Shown one piece after another: positions 6,105-14,004 of a stretch of 64,000 nucleotides of DNA; the stretch's first letter is position 1, and each line of letters begins with the position of its first letter. The stretch lies in the NCBI RefSeq assembly GCF_034931405.1, contig NZ_JAYGHA010000031.1:12029-76028 (forward strand). The letters run 5' to 3'. This DNA is from RDYJ01 sp034931405. Its GTDB lineage: Bacteria; Cyanobacteriota; Cyanobacteriia; Cyanobacteriales; Nostocaceae. The position numbers and the translations under genes are program-made. The notes beneath the pieces are model-generated. The model made no database searches, was not told where the DNA came from, and saw only the letters and a program-made list of their open reading frames with translations.

Positions 6105-7748
6105 CTACTGAAGAATTCTCCCAACAACGCAAACAACACGAAAACCAAGACCGTTGAAGATGAGGTCGCGCACGTCCCTAAGGTTGTAGTTGCGAGACGC
6201 GGAACGGCAGTAGTAAGGAATGTCGTTCCAAGAACCACCCCGCAGTACAGCGCGTCCTGGCTTGTCACTTAGTTTCTCGCCGCTATTAAACCAAGCACTT
6301 TCATCTATGGGCGCATCTTTATAATTATCATGCCAGTCATCCAAACACCATTCCCAGACGTTGCCGTGCATATCGTATAAGCCAAAGTTGTTGGCTACTC
6401 CAAAACTACCTACTTCTGTTGTTTCCTCTCTATAAACTCCTTTGACCCCATCTCCATAGGTGTAGTTACCATCATAGTTAGCCAAATCCGTTGTAATTGT
6501 CTCGCCAAAGTGAAATGGTGTGGTTGTTCCGGCTCGACAAGCATATTCCCATTCTGCTTCACTAGGGAGGCGATAATTTTTACCTGTATATTCAGATAGG
6601 CGATCGCAAAACTCCACTGCATCATACCAAGACACCCTTTCAACAGGGCGGTTTGCTCCTTTAAAATTAGACGGATCTTGCTCTAACTCACGGTTCACTT
6701 GGGGTAACTGTGCCACAAATCGCCATTGTGCTTGAGTGACTGGATATTTACCCATCAAGAAGGGTTGCACGGTGACAGAATGCTGGGGACTTTCATCACT
6801 CTGACGTTCTAATTCCTTTGAAGGAGAACCCATCATAAAAGTGCCACCGGGAATTGTCACCATTTCTAAGGTGAGATTATCACCTAATTTTTCCAGGAAA
6901 TAATCTGCTTGTTGTGGTTGACGTTTAATGTTTAATTGGGGCTTTCCTATATTAAGGCGTGGTTTTTTAAGTTCTATAGTGGCAACTTGAAAATCAAAGG
7001 TGTAGGTTTCTTTGATTTCGATGGTAGCTACTTTAAAGGTTTTAATAGAAGAATTAACTAAACTTTTTGGTATGGTTAAATTATCACCCGCTATCTGATA
7101 CGAGCTTGTAATTTCTTCTTGCTTGACTGTTTCAGGTTTCCTTAGTAAGTCATTAACTACCTGAGCATATTTTAATAAATCTTGAAACTGCTCTGGTTTA
7201 GCTGTTTGTGATTTATTTATCTGTTGTTTAAAATCTTCAGCAATTTTGTATAAGCGGCTGATTTCTGCCTTATTTATTATAGATTCATTAATAGATTTAG
7301 CAATTTCTCTAACAGTTTGCTCTGTATCTAAATATAACATTGCTCCCCATTTCTGCGTTTGTATATCTTTATTTCCCAGAAATGGATTAGTTTTAGCTAA
7401 ATGCTTAACATAATTCAATAATAAACGAGCAATTTCCTTAATTCTTTTCTCGCCAAATCTTTCATCTTGTTCCAACTGCTGTAATAAATAAACTCTGACT
7501 GATTCATCCATTACATAAAGTTCATAACCCACGGGACGACACAAATCAGATAACAATAAATCAGCTTCTGCAATCCAGGGTACTCCTTCGCTTTTGAGAA
7601 ACTGGACTCTAAGATAGTTAACTAATTCTGGAGTTAATACTAAAGGTAAAGCTGCATGATAAGCTAACAAACGATAAGAAGACTCAAAACGACTGACAAA
7701 TCGCTCTACTTTATTCTGGGCTATGATTTCATCTGTAATTTGAGTCAT
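6105..7748 (-). CDS. DGR variable protein 2: helical N-terminal region fused to an FGE/C-type-lectin domain
   Basis: A 547-aa protein. Residues 1 to about 210 form an uncharacterised, mostly helical region (for example RLLAYHAALPLVLTPELVNY); 210-280 is a linker with repeated VATIE(I/L)K segments. An FGE-sulfatase-like domain runs from about 285 to the end (VTIPGGTFMMGSP, NRPVERVSWYDAVEFC, LPSEAEWEYACRAG, MHGNVWEWC, RGGSW). VR2 encodes residues about 501-544. Only one of the two FGE active-site cysteines remains (YYCRSAS), so ligand recognition rather than enzymatic action is inferred. The gene starts 13 nt after the vWA gene, in the same operon as MoxR, protease and iSTAND-like genes. It is the likely variable sensor or effector of the system, with the N-terminal region as the link to the MoxR/vWA machinery. 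Confidence 0.9.
   Translation of the reverse strand: MTQITDEIIAQNKVERFVSRFESSYRLLAYHAALPLVLTPELVNYLRVQFLKSEGVPWIAEADLLLSDLCRPVGYELYVMDESVRVYLLQQLEQDERFGEKRIKEIARLLLNYVKHLAKTNPFLGNKDIQTQKWGAMLYLDTEQTVREIAKSINESIINKAEISRLYKIAEDFKQQINKSQTAKPEQFQDLLKYAQVVNDLLRKPETVKQEEITSSYQIAGDNLTIPKSLVNSSIKTFKVATIEIKETYTFDFQVATIELKKPRLNIGKPQLNIKRQPQQADYFLEKLGDNLTLEMVTIPGGTFMMGSPSKELERQSDESPQHSVTVQPFLMGKYPVTQAQWRFVAQLPQVNRELEQDPSNFKGANRPVERVSWYDAVEFCDRLSEYTGKNYRLPSEAEWEYACRAGTTTPFHFGETITTDLANYDGNYTYGDGVKGVYREETTEVGSFGVANNFGLYDMHGNVWEWCLDDWHDNYKDAPIDESAWFNSGEKLSDKPGRAVLRGGSWNDIPYYCRSASRNYNLRDVRDLIFNGLGFRVVCVVGRILQ
6116..6246 (-). repeat. DGR variable repeat 2 (VR2)
   Basis: 131 bp aligned without gaps to the TR, with 16 mismatches, all at template adenines (for example AAA to TAC, AAT to CTT and GGT, AAC to CTC and TTC, GAG to GTG). 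It is more diverged from TR than VR1, and the two VRs differ from each other at many of these sites, showing independent mutagenic events. Confidence 0.95.
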
Positions 7749-7761
7749 GTTAATTTTATTG

Positions 7762-8829
7762 TTACCTTTGTAATGTTGCGATCGCTTGTATTAACCCCTC
7801 ATTATTCATGGGAAACATTGGTACTAAGTGGGAGATGATTTTAGCACTGGTACTATTCCAGCGTAATTGGGGAACAGGATTAAGCCATGCTATTAAATTA
7901 GTATGTTGTTGAATTTCCCAGATTACCTCTGTCGTTGCGGATATTCTTTCTCTACGTCGGTATCCTCTGGCTGCACCCCCATCACTAACAATTAATACTC
8001 TAGTTTCACTATCACATTGACTTAAAACTGTTTCTAAAGCAACTTTATTAGTTAAAAACCGATTTTGATAAATGTATTCTGCTGGAAGATTATGAAAATA
8101 AGCAACATCAACTTTTTCTATAGAACTTTCATATTGAGCCGTTTCTACTAAATCTTTACTAAAATGATGGAAAGGAGTCATTGAACCTTCCTGATCTACT
8201 AAAATCAGCAAGTGAGCATGATTTTTTTCTCGCCGACGATAAACAGGTTGTAAGAAAAACCCTTGTTTGGTGGCTTCTTCTACTGTCATCTTGATATCTA
8301 AAATATCCCTAACTCCATCAGCAATAGGACGGCGTAAATACCGCCAGCTATAAACCATAAAACGGCGTGAAATGGGATAATGAGTGTTAAACTCATCATC
8401 ATTGTCATATTCCTGTATTGCTTGAGGAGTGGTAACAGCTAATGGTGATAAATCCTGAATCGCTGGTTTGCTTGTCACCATAGGAGAGGTTTCAATTGAG
8501 GTGCTAGAAGCAACTGTTAATGATGAATCTGAGTTAATTTTGTCATTTTTTACATCTTCTTGGCTTTTTCCAGATTTCTCTTTTGTTATTTCTACAGTTT
8601 CTTCAGATTCAACAACAATGGTATCAAATATCAGTTCTAGATGCTCTTGTTGTTCCGCCGATTTACACCATAGCAAGCGTAAAAGTTTTTTAAAGTCTTT
8701 TTTATTTTGAGTTCCCCAACCTTCAGCGATCGCATCTAAAGCAGAAAAATATTCCCTGACACTTAGATTAAAACCGTCTTCACGCAAACGGTAAAAAAGG
8801 GTTTTTAAGTAAGGTTCTGGTTGAAACAT
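7762..8829 (-). CDS. vWA-domain protein of a MoxR/vWA conflict-type system
   Basis: A 355-aa protein. A short helical domain (1-75) is followed by a low-complexity acidic and Ser/Thr-rich linker (75-145) and a von Willebrand factor A domain (about 150-355). The metal site appears as LILVDQEGSM (about 208-217), a variant of the usual DxSxS, and VLIVSDGGAARG is seen later. vWA proteins pair with MoxR AAA+ ATPases, which load or remodel substrates. The MoxR gene is directly upstream and the DGR variable protein directly downstream, as expected for the NTP-dependent conflict systems described for multicellular bacteria. It is cytosolic, with no signal peptide or membrane segment. Confidence 0.85.
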   Translation of the reverse strand: MFQPEPYLKTLFYRLREDGFNLSVREYFSALDAIAEGWGTQNKKDFKKLLRLLWCKSAEQQEHLELIFDTIVVESEETVEITKEKSGKSQEDVKNDKINSDSSLTVASSTSIETSPMVTSKPAIQDLSPLAVTTPQAIQEYDNDDEFNTHYPISRRFMVYSWRYLRRPIADGVRDILDIKMTVEEATKQGFFLQPVYRRREKNHAHLLILVDQEGSMTPFHHFSKDLVETAQYESSIEKVDVAYFHNLPAEYIYQNRFLTNKVALETVLSQCDSETRVLIVSDGGAARGYRRRERISATTEVIWEIQQHTNLIAWLNPVPQLRWNSTSAKIISHLVPMFPMNNEGLIQAIATLQR

Positions 8830-8948
8830 GAGTCACACAATTTTGGATTTTAGATTTTAGATTTTAGATTGACCATAGTAAGTATGTTAATTTTATGTGT
8901 TTTGAAGCAGTTTTCTGAAAAATTATTGATGCTACCGTTGGTAAATGT

Positions 8949-10004
8949 TCATTCTAGGCTGGATTGGGGAAAAGATGTATTTTTTTGCCAATCTTGACGA
9001 ATTTTAAAAATTAACTCTCGATAAGGAATTAATTTACCTCCCTCTAACTCATCAGCAGGATAAGGGGGTTGAGGATTTTGTTTGCTTTGACAACGGTAAA
9101 GTGCATCTATCCAGTCTAAAAATTCACTTGTCCCAGGGATTTTAAATAATCCTTTATCTTCTCTAATTTTCAAAAAGAGTTTAGCTGCTGCTTGTACTAA
9201 TTCATTAGGAGGATTGAGCTTTTTTTTAGTCTCTTGCTCTTGCTTGTATTTATAATGAAGATCAACAATTTTTTGAAGTTCACCAGGGTTATTTGGAAAT
9301 TTGACGTAATAATAGATACAGCGCCGTAAAAAAGGAGCAGGTAAATTTCCTTTTTCTTTATTACTGGTAATAATTACAATGGGTTGACAATCAGGATTGG
9401 CTGTAATTGTTTCTCCTGTTTCTCTAATTTTAAACTCCCAAGGTTCATCTAAAACAGTTAGTAAATCATTGGGAAAATCAATATCTGCTTTATCAATTTC
9501 GTCAATTAATACCACCGCCGGTTTTTCTGAGCGAAAAGCTTTACCAATTGCACCAAAAGTTCGATAATCTTCAGGATTACTGGGATTCCTCTGATTATCT
9601 TCTTTAACTCGATTTTGATTGCTTGTGTCTAACTTTTGAGTTTGAACGTCATTCTGATTATCTTCTTTAACTTGATTTTGATTGCTTGTGTCTAACTTTT
9701 GAGTTTGAACGTCATGAAGTCTGAGAATGGCATCATATTCATATAAGCCTTCTTGTGCTTTAGTAGTTGAGCGAATATCCCAACGATAAAAGGGTAATCC
9801 TAATTCATAAGCAATTGCGATCGCTAATCGAGTTTTTCCACAACCGGCTTCTCCTTCTAATAGCAGGGGACGACGCAAGAAAATGGCTAAATTAACTGCA
9901 TCAATCAATTCATCAGGTGCAATATAGGGTTCAACCTTTGTGGGTGAATCAGTATGAGGATTAGCAGGACGTTTTTGTGGGTTGTTTTCAAATTGATAAG
10001 TCAT
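8949..10004 (-). CDS. MoxR-family AAA+ ATPase
   Basis: A 351-aa ATPase with Walker A GEAGCGKT (51-58), Walker B VVLIDEID (163-170), a sensor-like ITSN (211-214) and LRRC with an arginine-finger-type pair. MoxR proteins are hexameric chaperone ATPases that work with vWA partners, here probably the next gene. A tandem 21-residue repeat (about 98-137) inserted before the conserved YRTFGAIGKAF segment is odd for the family. A 119-nt spacer to the vWA gene contains TTTTAGAT-type short repeats. In the inferred system the ATPase sets the energy-dependent threshold for activation. Confidence 0.9.
   Translation of the reverse strand: MTYQFENNPQKRPANPHTDSPTKVEPYIAPDELIDAVNLAIFLRRPLLLEGEAGCGKTRLAIAIAYELGLPFYRWDIRSTTKAQEGLYEYDAILRLHDVQTQKLDTSNQNQVKEDNQNDVQTQKLDTSNQNRVKEDNQRNPSNPEDYRTFGAIGKAFRSEKPAVVLIDEIDKADIDFPNDLLTVLDEPWEFKIRETGETITANPDCQPIVIITSNKEKGNLPAPFLRRCIYYYVKFPNNPGELQKIVDLHYKYKQEQETKKKLNPPNELVQAAAKLFLKIREDKGLFKIPGTSEFLDWIDALYRCQSKQNPQPPYPADELEGGKLIPYRELIFKIRQDWQKNTSFPQSSLE
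9591..9716 (-). repeat. In-frame 63-bp tandem duplication inside the MoxR gene
   Basis: Two nearly identical 63-bp units, 9591-9653 and 9654-9716, encode two copies of a segment around DVQTQKLDTSNQN and VKED. The near-identity at DNA level suggests recent expansion by slippage; the unit keeps the frame, so the ATPase is probably still made. Confidence 0.9.
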
Positions 10005-10024
10005 TTTGATTTTTGATTGAATAA

Positions 10025-11227
10025 TTAACAGGAAGTAGGTGAATGGGTTAAATTATGCCATTGTTGTTCTAAAGCATAGCAAACATCTCTAGGTCTTCCG
10101 TCAGTTTCATTATAAATTTTGGTACTTATGCTTTCTCTCCGGCTATTTTTTAAATTGGTAGTTGGATAGGATTTTAGCCATTCATAAATGTCTTGTTTTT
10201 CCCAATTATCCAGCAATGGAATTTTTACTAACTTGTCCCGTGTAAAAAAAGCATCATCTTGATTCAAATGACAGGATAATCTTTGACTAATTTCTAAATT
10301 AGAAATAATAACAGCGAAAACTTTAATTCCACAGAAGTCTTGAGTTACTTCCTGAATTTTTTTTTGTAAAGGTTGCCAAAAATCTTGAATAAACCAAGGA
10401 ATCAAAGGGTCAATCTCACTAGCTTCATTAATATCACACTTAATTTCTATAAAGAAAACTGAATTGTTCTGCAAAGAATTACCAAGATTTTCTATAACTA
10501 ATTTGATATATTCATTTAACGGCATTTTTTGTGATTTAATGTTATTAAAATATTCGCCAATTTTCTCTACTACACCGTCGAAGTTGCCTGAAGTATATGT
10601 TGTATAGAATTCACGAAAATTTCCTCGACGGGGTTTTAATTCATTTCTTAGCCTTTTTAAATATAAATCCCCTTGTCTAATTAAATTCTTTTCCATCAAA
10701 AATAATACAGTATCTCCTTTGTCATTAAAATGAGATTTAATTTTTGTAAATTTTTTTTCTGCTTCTCGAAAATCTATATAATATATAGATTCATGAAAAT
10801 CTAGGTATTCATTAAAATTTAATTGTTGCTGATTTTTTGGTGCAGGCTCTTCTAAAGGGGTACTGTTAACAATATTAAGTTTATTTACTACTGTATCAAT
10901 CCGTGTCTTTAAATCATGAGAGACACGCTTCATTTCCTCCTGTTTGTTAAAAATTCCACTTAATAGCTGATAAGTAATTTCTTTGATTTTTAGGTTATCA
11001 GGATTTTTCTCATAAGCTCCCAAAATTAAATCTAATACTTTATCTTTCGTTTCAGCCCATTCAATTAAGTCTAAAATAACCGTTAGGATTTTAGAGTTTT
11101 CAGTAGTCACATTTGCTAAATTTTCATCTAGCTTAAATTTTACCATGAGTCGGATATCAGAATAGGTTGGATAGCCATCTAACAATGCATCAAATAATTT
11201 TTCTGATTCATCTTTCTTTAACTTCAT
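10025..11227 (-). CDS. EAD1-like domain fused to an inactive-STAND-like domain
   Basis: A 400-aa protein. Residues 1 to about 90 (EKLFDALLDGYPTYSDIRLM, then GAYEKNPDN) match the N-terminal domain of the protease gene at 11673-12746, the pattern of effector-associated domain 1 (EAD1), a homotypic adaptor. After a linker, the C-terminal part (from about 145) looks like a STAND NTPase core that has lost Walker A: the usual P-loop position reads VLFLMEKNLIRQGD. This fits the iSTAND domains of MoxR/vWA conflict systems. It should bind the protease through its EAD1 and act as a sensor or scaffold. It follows the membrane-protein gene by 6 nt. The iSTAND call is by pattern only. Confidence 0.75.
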   Translation of the reverse strand: MKLKKDESEKLFDALLDGYPTYSDIRLMVKFKLDENLANVTTENSKILTVILDLIEWAETKDKVLDLILGAYEKNPDNLKIKEITYQLLSGIFNKQEEMKRVSHDLKTRIDTVVNKLNIVNSTPLEEPAPKNQQQLNFNEYLDFHESIYYIDFREAEKKFTKIKSHFNDKGDTVLFLMEKNLIRQGDLYLKRLRNELKPRRGNFREFYTTYTSGNFDGVVEKIGEYFNNIKSQKMPLNEYIKLVIENLGNSLQNNSVFFIEIKCDINEASEIDPLIPWFIQDFWQPLQKKIQEVTQDFCGIKVFAVIISNLEISQRLSCHLNQDDAFFTRDKLVKIPLLDNWEKQDIYEWLKSYPTTNLKNSRRESISTKIYNETDGRPRDVCYALEQQWHNLTHSPTSC

Positions 11228-11233
11228 TCTTTT

Positions 11234-11656
11234 TTAACTCAATTTACGTTGTTCTAAAGGAACGAGTGGAATAACGGCTGTATAGAGTATCATCAAAATT
11301 GAGCCATAAATAGGATAATACCCAGGAATAGATTTAAACGGTTCACCACCAATAGCTATAGCCCAAACTATAAATGCTCCTACAGAAATAATCGCTTGTT
11401 TGATGGTTGGCTTCTGTTTTGAATCAGATGGTAATAAGCGAATATAAGCAAAAGTTAAAAACAAACAAAATATAAATATTCCCCATAAAATCCTGCTTTG
11501 AGGAATATCATTATTTCCTTCTATCATTGTTTTGATGGTAATCCATACTCCCACGGTTTCTGAGGGAATATATTTCATTACTTTGTCTAAATAACCATCT
11601 ACATCTGATTGTTGTCCAGATGCTTGTAATTCTGTTTCAATAATACGGCGACTCAT
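11234..11656 (-). CDS. Small membrane protein of the conflict operon
   Basis: A 140-aa protein with a soluble N-terminal 50 residues (RRIIETELQASGQQSDVDGY) and about three hydrophobic segments (about residues 60-75, 88-105 and 113-130). No family is recognised. It sits between the two EAD1 genes with gaps of 6 and 16 nt, so it is surely co-expressed. A role as membrane anchor or pore for the system is possible but is inferred from position alone. Confidence 0.7.
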   Translation of the reverse strand: MSRRIIETELQASGQQSDVDGYLDKVMKYIPSETVGVWITIKTMIEGNNDIPQSRILWGIFIFCLFLTFAYIRLLPSDSKQKPTIKQAIISVGAFIVWAIAIGGEPFKSIPGYYPIYGSILMILYTAVIPLVPLEQRKLS

Positions 11657-11672
11657 ATTTTCCCGTGATTAA

Positions 11673-12746
11673 TTAATCAAGTTTAATTTGAATAGATTTT
11701 TGAAGTAAATTATCGTAAATGGCGTTTAATAAAATTCCTTCACGGATTGAACCGAAAGATTTAGAGCGTTGAGCATGATGTAACGCTACTAATTCACCAT
11801 TTTCATTAAAGCATGGTGAACCACTAGAGCCTCCTGACGTTTTATTTATATACTGGACTAATCCACTGTTAGGATAAACTCCTGTAATACCATCACAAGT
11901 AATAGAAAGCTTCATTGACTCTCCATTGGGGTGTTGTAAAATATTAATTCCATCGCTTTCAGAAAGGGCAATATTGGAATATTGAGCAGGTTTAATCATT
12001 GCATCTTCTGAATTTAAAGCTTGATTAAAAGTGTCTTCAATTTGTAGTAAAACATAGTCTAATTTTTCTACTGGACTAAAAGCAATAATGGGTTTTTCAG
12101 CATTTAATCGAAACAATTTTGAGGGGGTTTCTTTTCCATCCTCTAAACTAAAACAACCAAAATGAAGCCTAATATTCTTAGCATTCGCTTCTAGATCATC
12201 ATCATTGTTGCGTTTAACCACATGATAATTAGTTAAAATATATTTGCTAGTTACCAAAACTCCAGTTGCTGTAATATTTAAATTAGGTAAGTCAACGCGA
12301 CATACTGATTTAGCTTGTTCAATTATTCTTTGTAAAAAGCCAACATCATACCAATCTGGTTGCTTTTTAAAGAAGTTTTGTAACTCAATTTCGTTTGTCT
12401 CTCCATGCCAATCAATATCGGGACCAAAATCTCTAGGATGAACAGCATTAGGGTCTAAGATTGCTTTTTGTTTAAAGCCTTTAAATACTGTTTCATAAAA
12501 ATTTTTCAACTCTGGATTATGAGGATTTTTTTCATAAGCTCCTATAATTAGAAGTTCTAACTTACCCCTTGATTCAGATGATTCAATGAGATTAAAAACA
12601 ACAGTTTCTAAATCGCCTCTTCCTGCAAATCTCTCTAAGTTTTCCCCTAGCGTTAATTTAACCATGATTTTGAGCTTGTCATAATCTCGATAAGCATCTA
12701 ACAAAGCCTCAAAAAGTTTTTCAGTTTCTGAACCTGATAATTTCAT
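11673..12746 (-). CDS. EAD1-like domain fused to a trypsin-like serine protease
   Basis: A 357-aa protein. Residues 1-90 are an EAD1-like adaptor (EKLFEALLDAYRDYDKLKIM, GAYEKNPHN) paralogous to that of the 10025-11227 protein. Residues about 155-345 form a trypsin-like protease with an apparent complete triad: His175 in LTNYHVV, Asp230 in KLDYVLLQI and Ser308 in GGSSGSP. No signal peptide, so it acts in the cytosol. In EAD-containing conflict systems the protease is recruited through EAD-EAD contacts and starts a proteolytic cascade. It begins 2 nt after the RHH gene, in one operon. Confidence 0.85.
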   Translation of the reverse strand: MKLSGSETEKLFEALLDAYRDYDKLKIMVKLTLGENLERFAGRGDLETVVFNLIESSESRGKLELLIIGAYEKNPHNPELKNFYETVFKGFKQKAILDPNAVHPRDFGPDIDWHGETNEIELQNFFKKQPDWYDVGFLQRIIEQAKSVCRVDLPNLNITATGVLVTSKYILTNYHVVKRNNDDDLEANAKNIRLHFGCFSLEDGKETPSKLFRLNAEKPIIAFSPVEKLDYVLLQIEDTFNQALNSEDAMIKPAQYSNIALSESDGINILQHPNGESMKLSITCDGITGVYPNSGLVQYINKTSGGSSGSPCFNENGELVALHHAQRSKSFGSIREGILLNAIYDNLLQKSIQIKLD

Positions 12747-12748
12747 TT

Positions 12749-12970
12749 TTAATTGATGTCACTCTTTTTTATTAATAGTTCCAACTCACTCATTTTTCTT
12801 TCTAACTCACCCACCCTTTGATTCAACGGCACATTGTCAGCACAACCAATATACTGAGCGATCGCACTGACAACCACATCAGTTTTCGACGTACCAGTTA
12901 GCTCAACATAGTTGTTGAGTTCTTGCAGCAGAGATGGAGGCATTCTGATAGCGATTTGTGGTTTGACCAT
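12749..12970 (-). CDS. Ribbon-helix-helix protein with coiled-coil tail, first gene of the conflict operon
   Basis: A 73-aa protein. The N-terminal segment (PQIAIRMPPSLLQELNNYVE, then TSKTDVVVSAIAQYI) has the CopG/Arc ribbon-helix-helix pattern; the C-terminal 25 residues form a heptad-like coiled coil. As first gene of the minus-strand operon running to the TR, it is a natural candidate for autoregulation, though I see no clear operator upstream. It could also be a small plasmid regulator that happens to precede the island. Confidence 0.7.
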   Translation of the reverse strand: MVKPQIAIRMPPSLLQELNNYVELTGTSKTDVVVSAIAQYIGCADNVPLNQRVGELERKMSELELLIKKSDIN

Positions 12971-12999
12971 AGCTGATATTCCGTAACTCTACGGCATAC

Positions 13000-13379
13000 T
13001 ACCAACTGTATAACAAAGTATTGCTAGTTCTAAACAATTCTTCACTCAAGTAGCGTCTTTCACATAAGCGATGGGTTATGGCTGACGCTAGTATCTTAGC
13101 TGAACTGCTTGCAGCAGCGCCGAGCGATTGGCTACACCAGCGCCGAAGGCGATACCTTCGGTAAGCTACTGCGATCGCCCTCCTACCTTTTTCTTGAGGG
13201 AAAACTGAAAGACTGGGGAAAAGGTCTTAGGGATAGGTGCAGAATTTTCTTGAGGGAAAACTGAAAGACTGGGGAAAAGGTCTTAGGGACAGGTGCAGAA
13301 TTTTCTTGAGGGAAATTGTAAATTAGCATCAAAAAACCCCAGTTAAAACCGGGGCTGAAAGAATAGCGTTTGAGGTAAC
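13000..13379. repeat. Non-coding region with three tandem 56-bp units
   Basis: Two full 56-bp units (13191-13246 and 13247-13302) and the start of a third (from 13303) each begin TTCTTGAGGGAAA; the units differ at one base (GGGATAGG versus GGGACAGG). A diverged copy of the same block lies at about 16250-16306. The repeat AACTGCTTGCAGCAG is at 13103-13117. No gene is seen. Confidence 0.9.
13331..13356 (-). terminator. Rho-independent terminator of the 13380-13628 gene
   Basis: On the minus strand CCCCGGTT and AACTGGGG form an 8-bp stem (one G-T pair) followed by six Ts, 25 nt beyond the stop of the 82-aa gene. This is a classical intrinsic terminator. Confidence 0.85.
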
Positions 13380-13628
13380 TTATTTTTTAATCAAGATTTG
13401 TCTAATCAGAATACTCATGAACTCCCCAGCATTACCTGTGGGTATAAGGTCGCTCCAGTCCCCAACCTCTGCATAGCCAAGCACTTGTAAATTAGGGATT
13501 GTACCAATTACTGCTGTGCGTGAGCCAATCAATAAATGTTTTAGGGGTTCTCTGCCAGCAGTGGGTTCTTTGAAGTAGCTGATTTGGTTGGTTTCTACAC
13601 CTGATAAAAAACTTTGAACTTGTGTCAT
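13380..13628 (-). CDS. Small hypothetical protein, 82 aa
   Basis: Begins MTQVQSFLSGVETNQISYFK and ends IRQILIKK. No signal peptide, metal motif or known family is recognised. A strong terminator follows, so it is a single-gene unit. The divergent neighbour is the RHH gene at 13837 with its repeat operator. The clear stop, terminator and start support a real gene, but its function is unknown. Confidence 0.6.
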   Translation of the reverse strand: MTQVQSFLSGVETNQISYFKEPTAGREPLKHLLIGSRTAVIGTIPNLQVLGYAEVGDWSDLIPTGNAGEFMSILIRQILIKK

Positions 13629-13762
13629 GATTTATTTACCTGTAAGGGTTAAGGCGAACTGCTTGCAGCAGCACACCCGCGATCGCAGATTCTTCCCGGA
13701 ACTTGAGCGATCGCGAAGTGTAGCGAAGCTATCGCCTTATTTTTATCTTAACTGTTACCGTG

Positions 13763-13829
13763 CAATCTCGCAATCTCGCAAAAGCTCCAGTTTAACAACG
13801 GAGTGCGAGAATACGAGATATCGAGATAA
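13763..13829 (+). promoter_or_regulatory. Octamer repeat array, probable RHH operator
   Basis: Two copies of CAATCTCG (13763-13778) are followed after 27 nt by three contiguous octamers on the opposite orientation: CGAGAATA (13806), CGAGATAT (13814) and CGAGATAA (13822). The last ends 7 nt before the start of a ribbon-helix-helix gene. Tandem 7-8 nt repeats before an RHH gene are typical autoregulatory or partition sites. Confidence 0.75.
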
Positions 13830-13836
13830 CGGTGTA

Positions 13837-14004
13837 ATGATGGCTAAAAAGATTCCAGAGGGAAAAGCAGAGTTAAGCGTGTATGTAGATAAGGAATTAA
13901 AGCTGAGGTTTAAGGTGGCCTGTACTCAGCAGGATAGACCAATGGGTGATGTGGTATCAGAATTAATTGAGGATTGGTTATCAAGGGAGCAACAAAAATC
14001 TTGA
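13837..14004 (+). CDS. Ribbon-helix-helix DNA-binding protein (ParG/CopG-like)
   Basis: I start it at the ATG at 13837 (next codon also ATG), because an upstream extension to 13627 would run through the operator repeats and read low-quality sequence. The 55-aa product has a basic N-terminus (MMAKKIPEGKAELSVYVDKE), the strand-helix-helix pattern, and the turn PMGDVVSELIEDWL. This size and shape match small plasmid regulators such as ParG. It is separated from the parA locus at 54 kb, so it may be an orphan regulator or serve a second partition or copy-control system. Confidence 0.75.
   Translation: MMAKKIPEGKAELSVYVDKELKLRFKVACTQQDRPMGDVVSELIEDWLSREQQKS

Noticed and set aside
3853..6272. Several short antisense frames over VR1, VR2 and their flanks
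   Set aside because: They are reading-frame shadows of the variable repeats and recur in each copy for that reason.
13191..13314. Possible CRISPR array (three regular repeats)
   Set aside because: The 56-bp units are contiguous and nearly identical along their whole length, with no unique spacers and no cas gene in the window.
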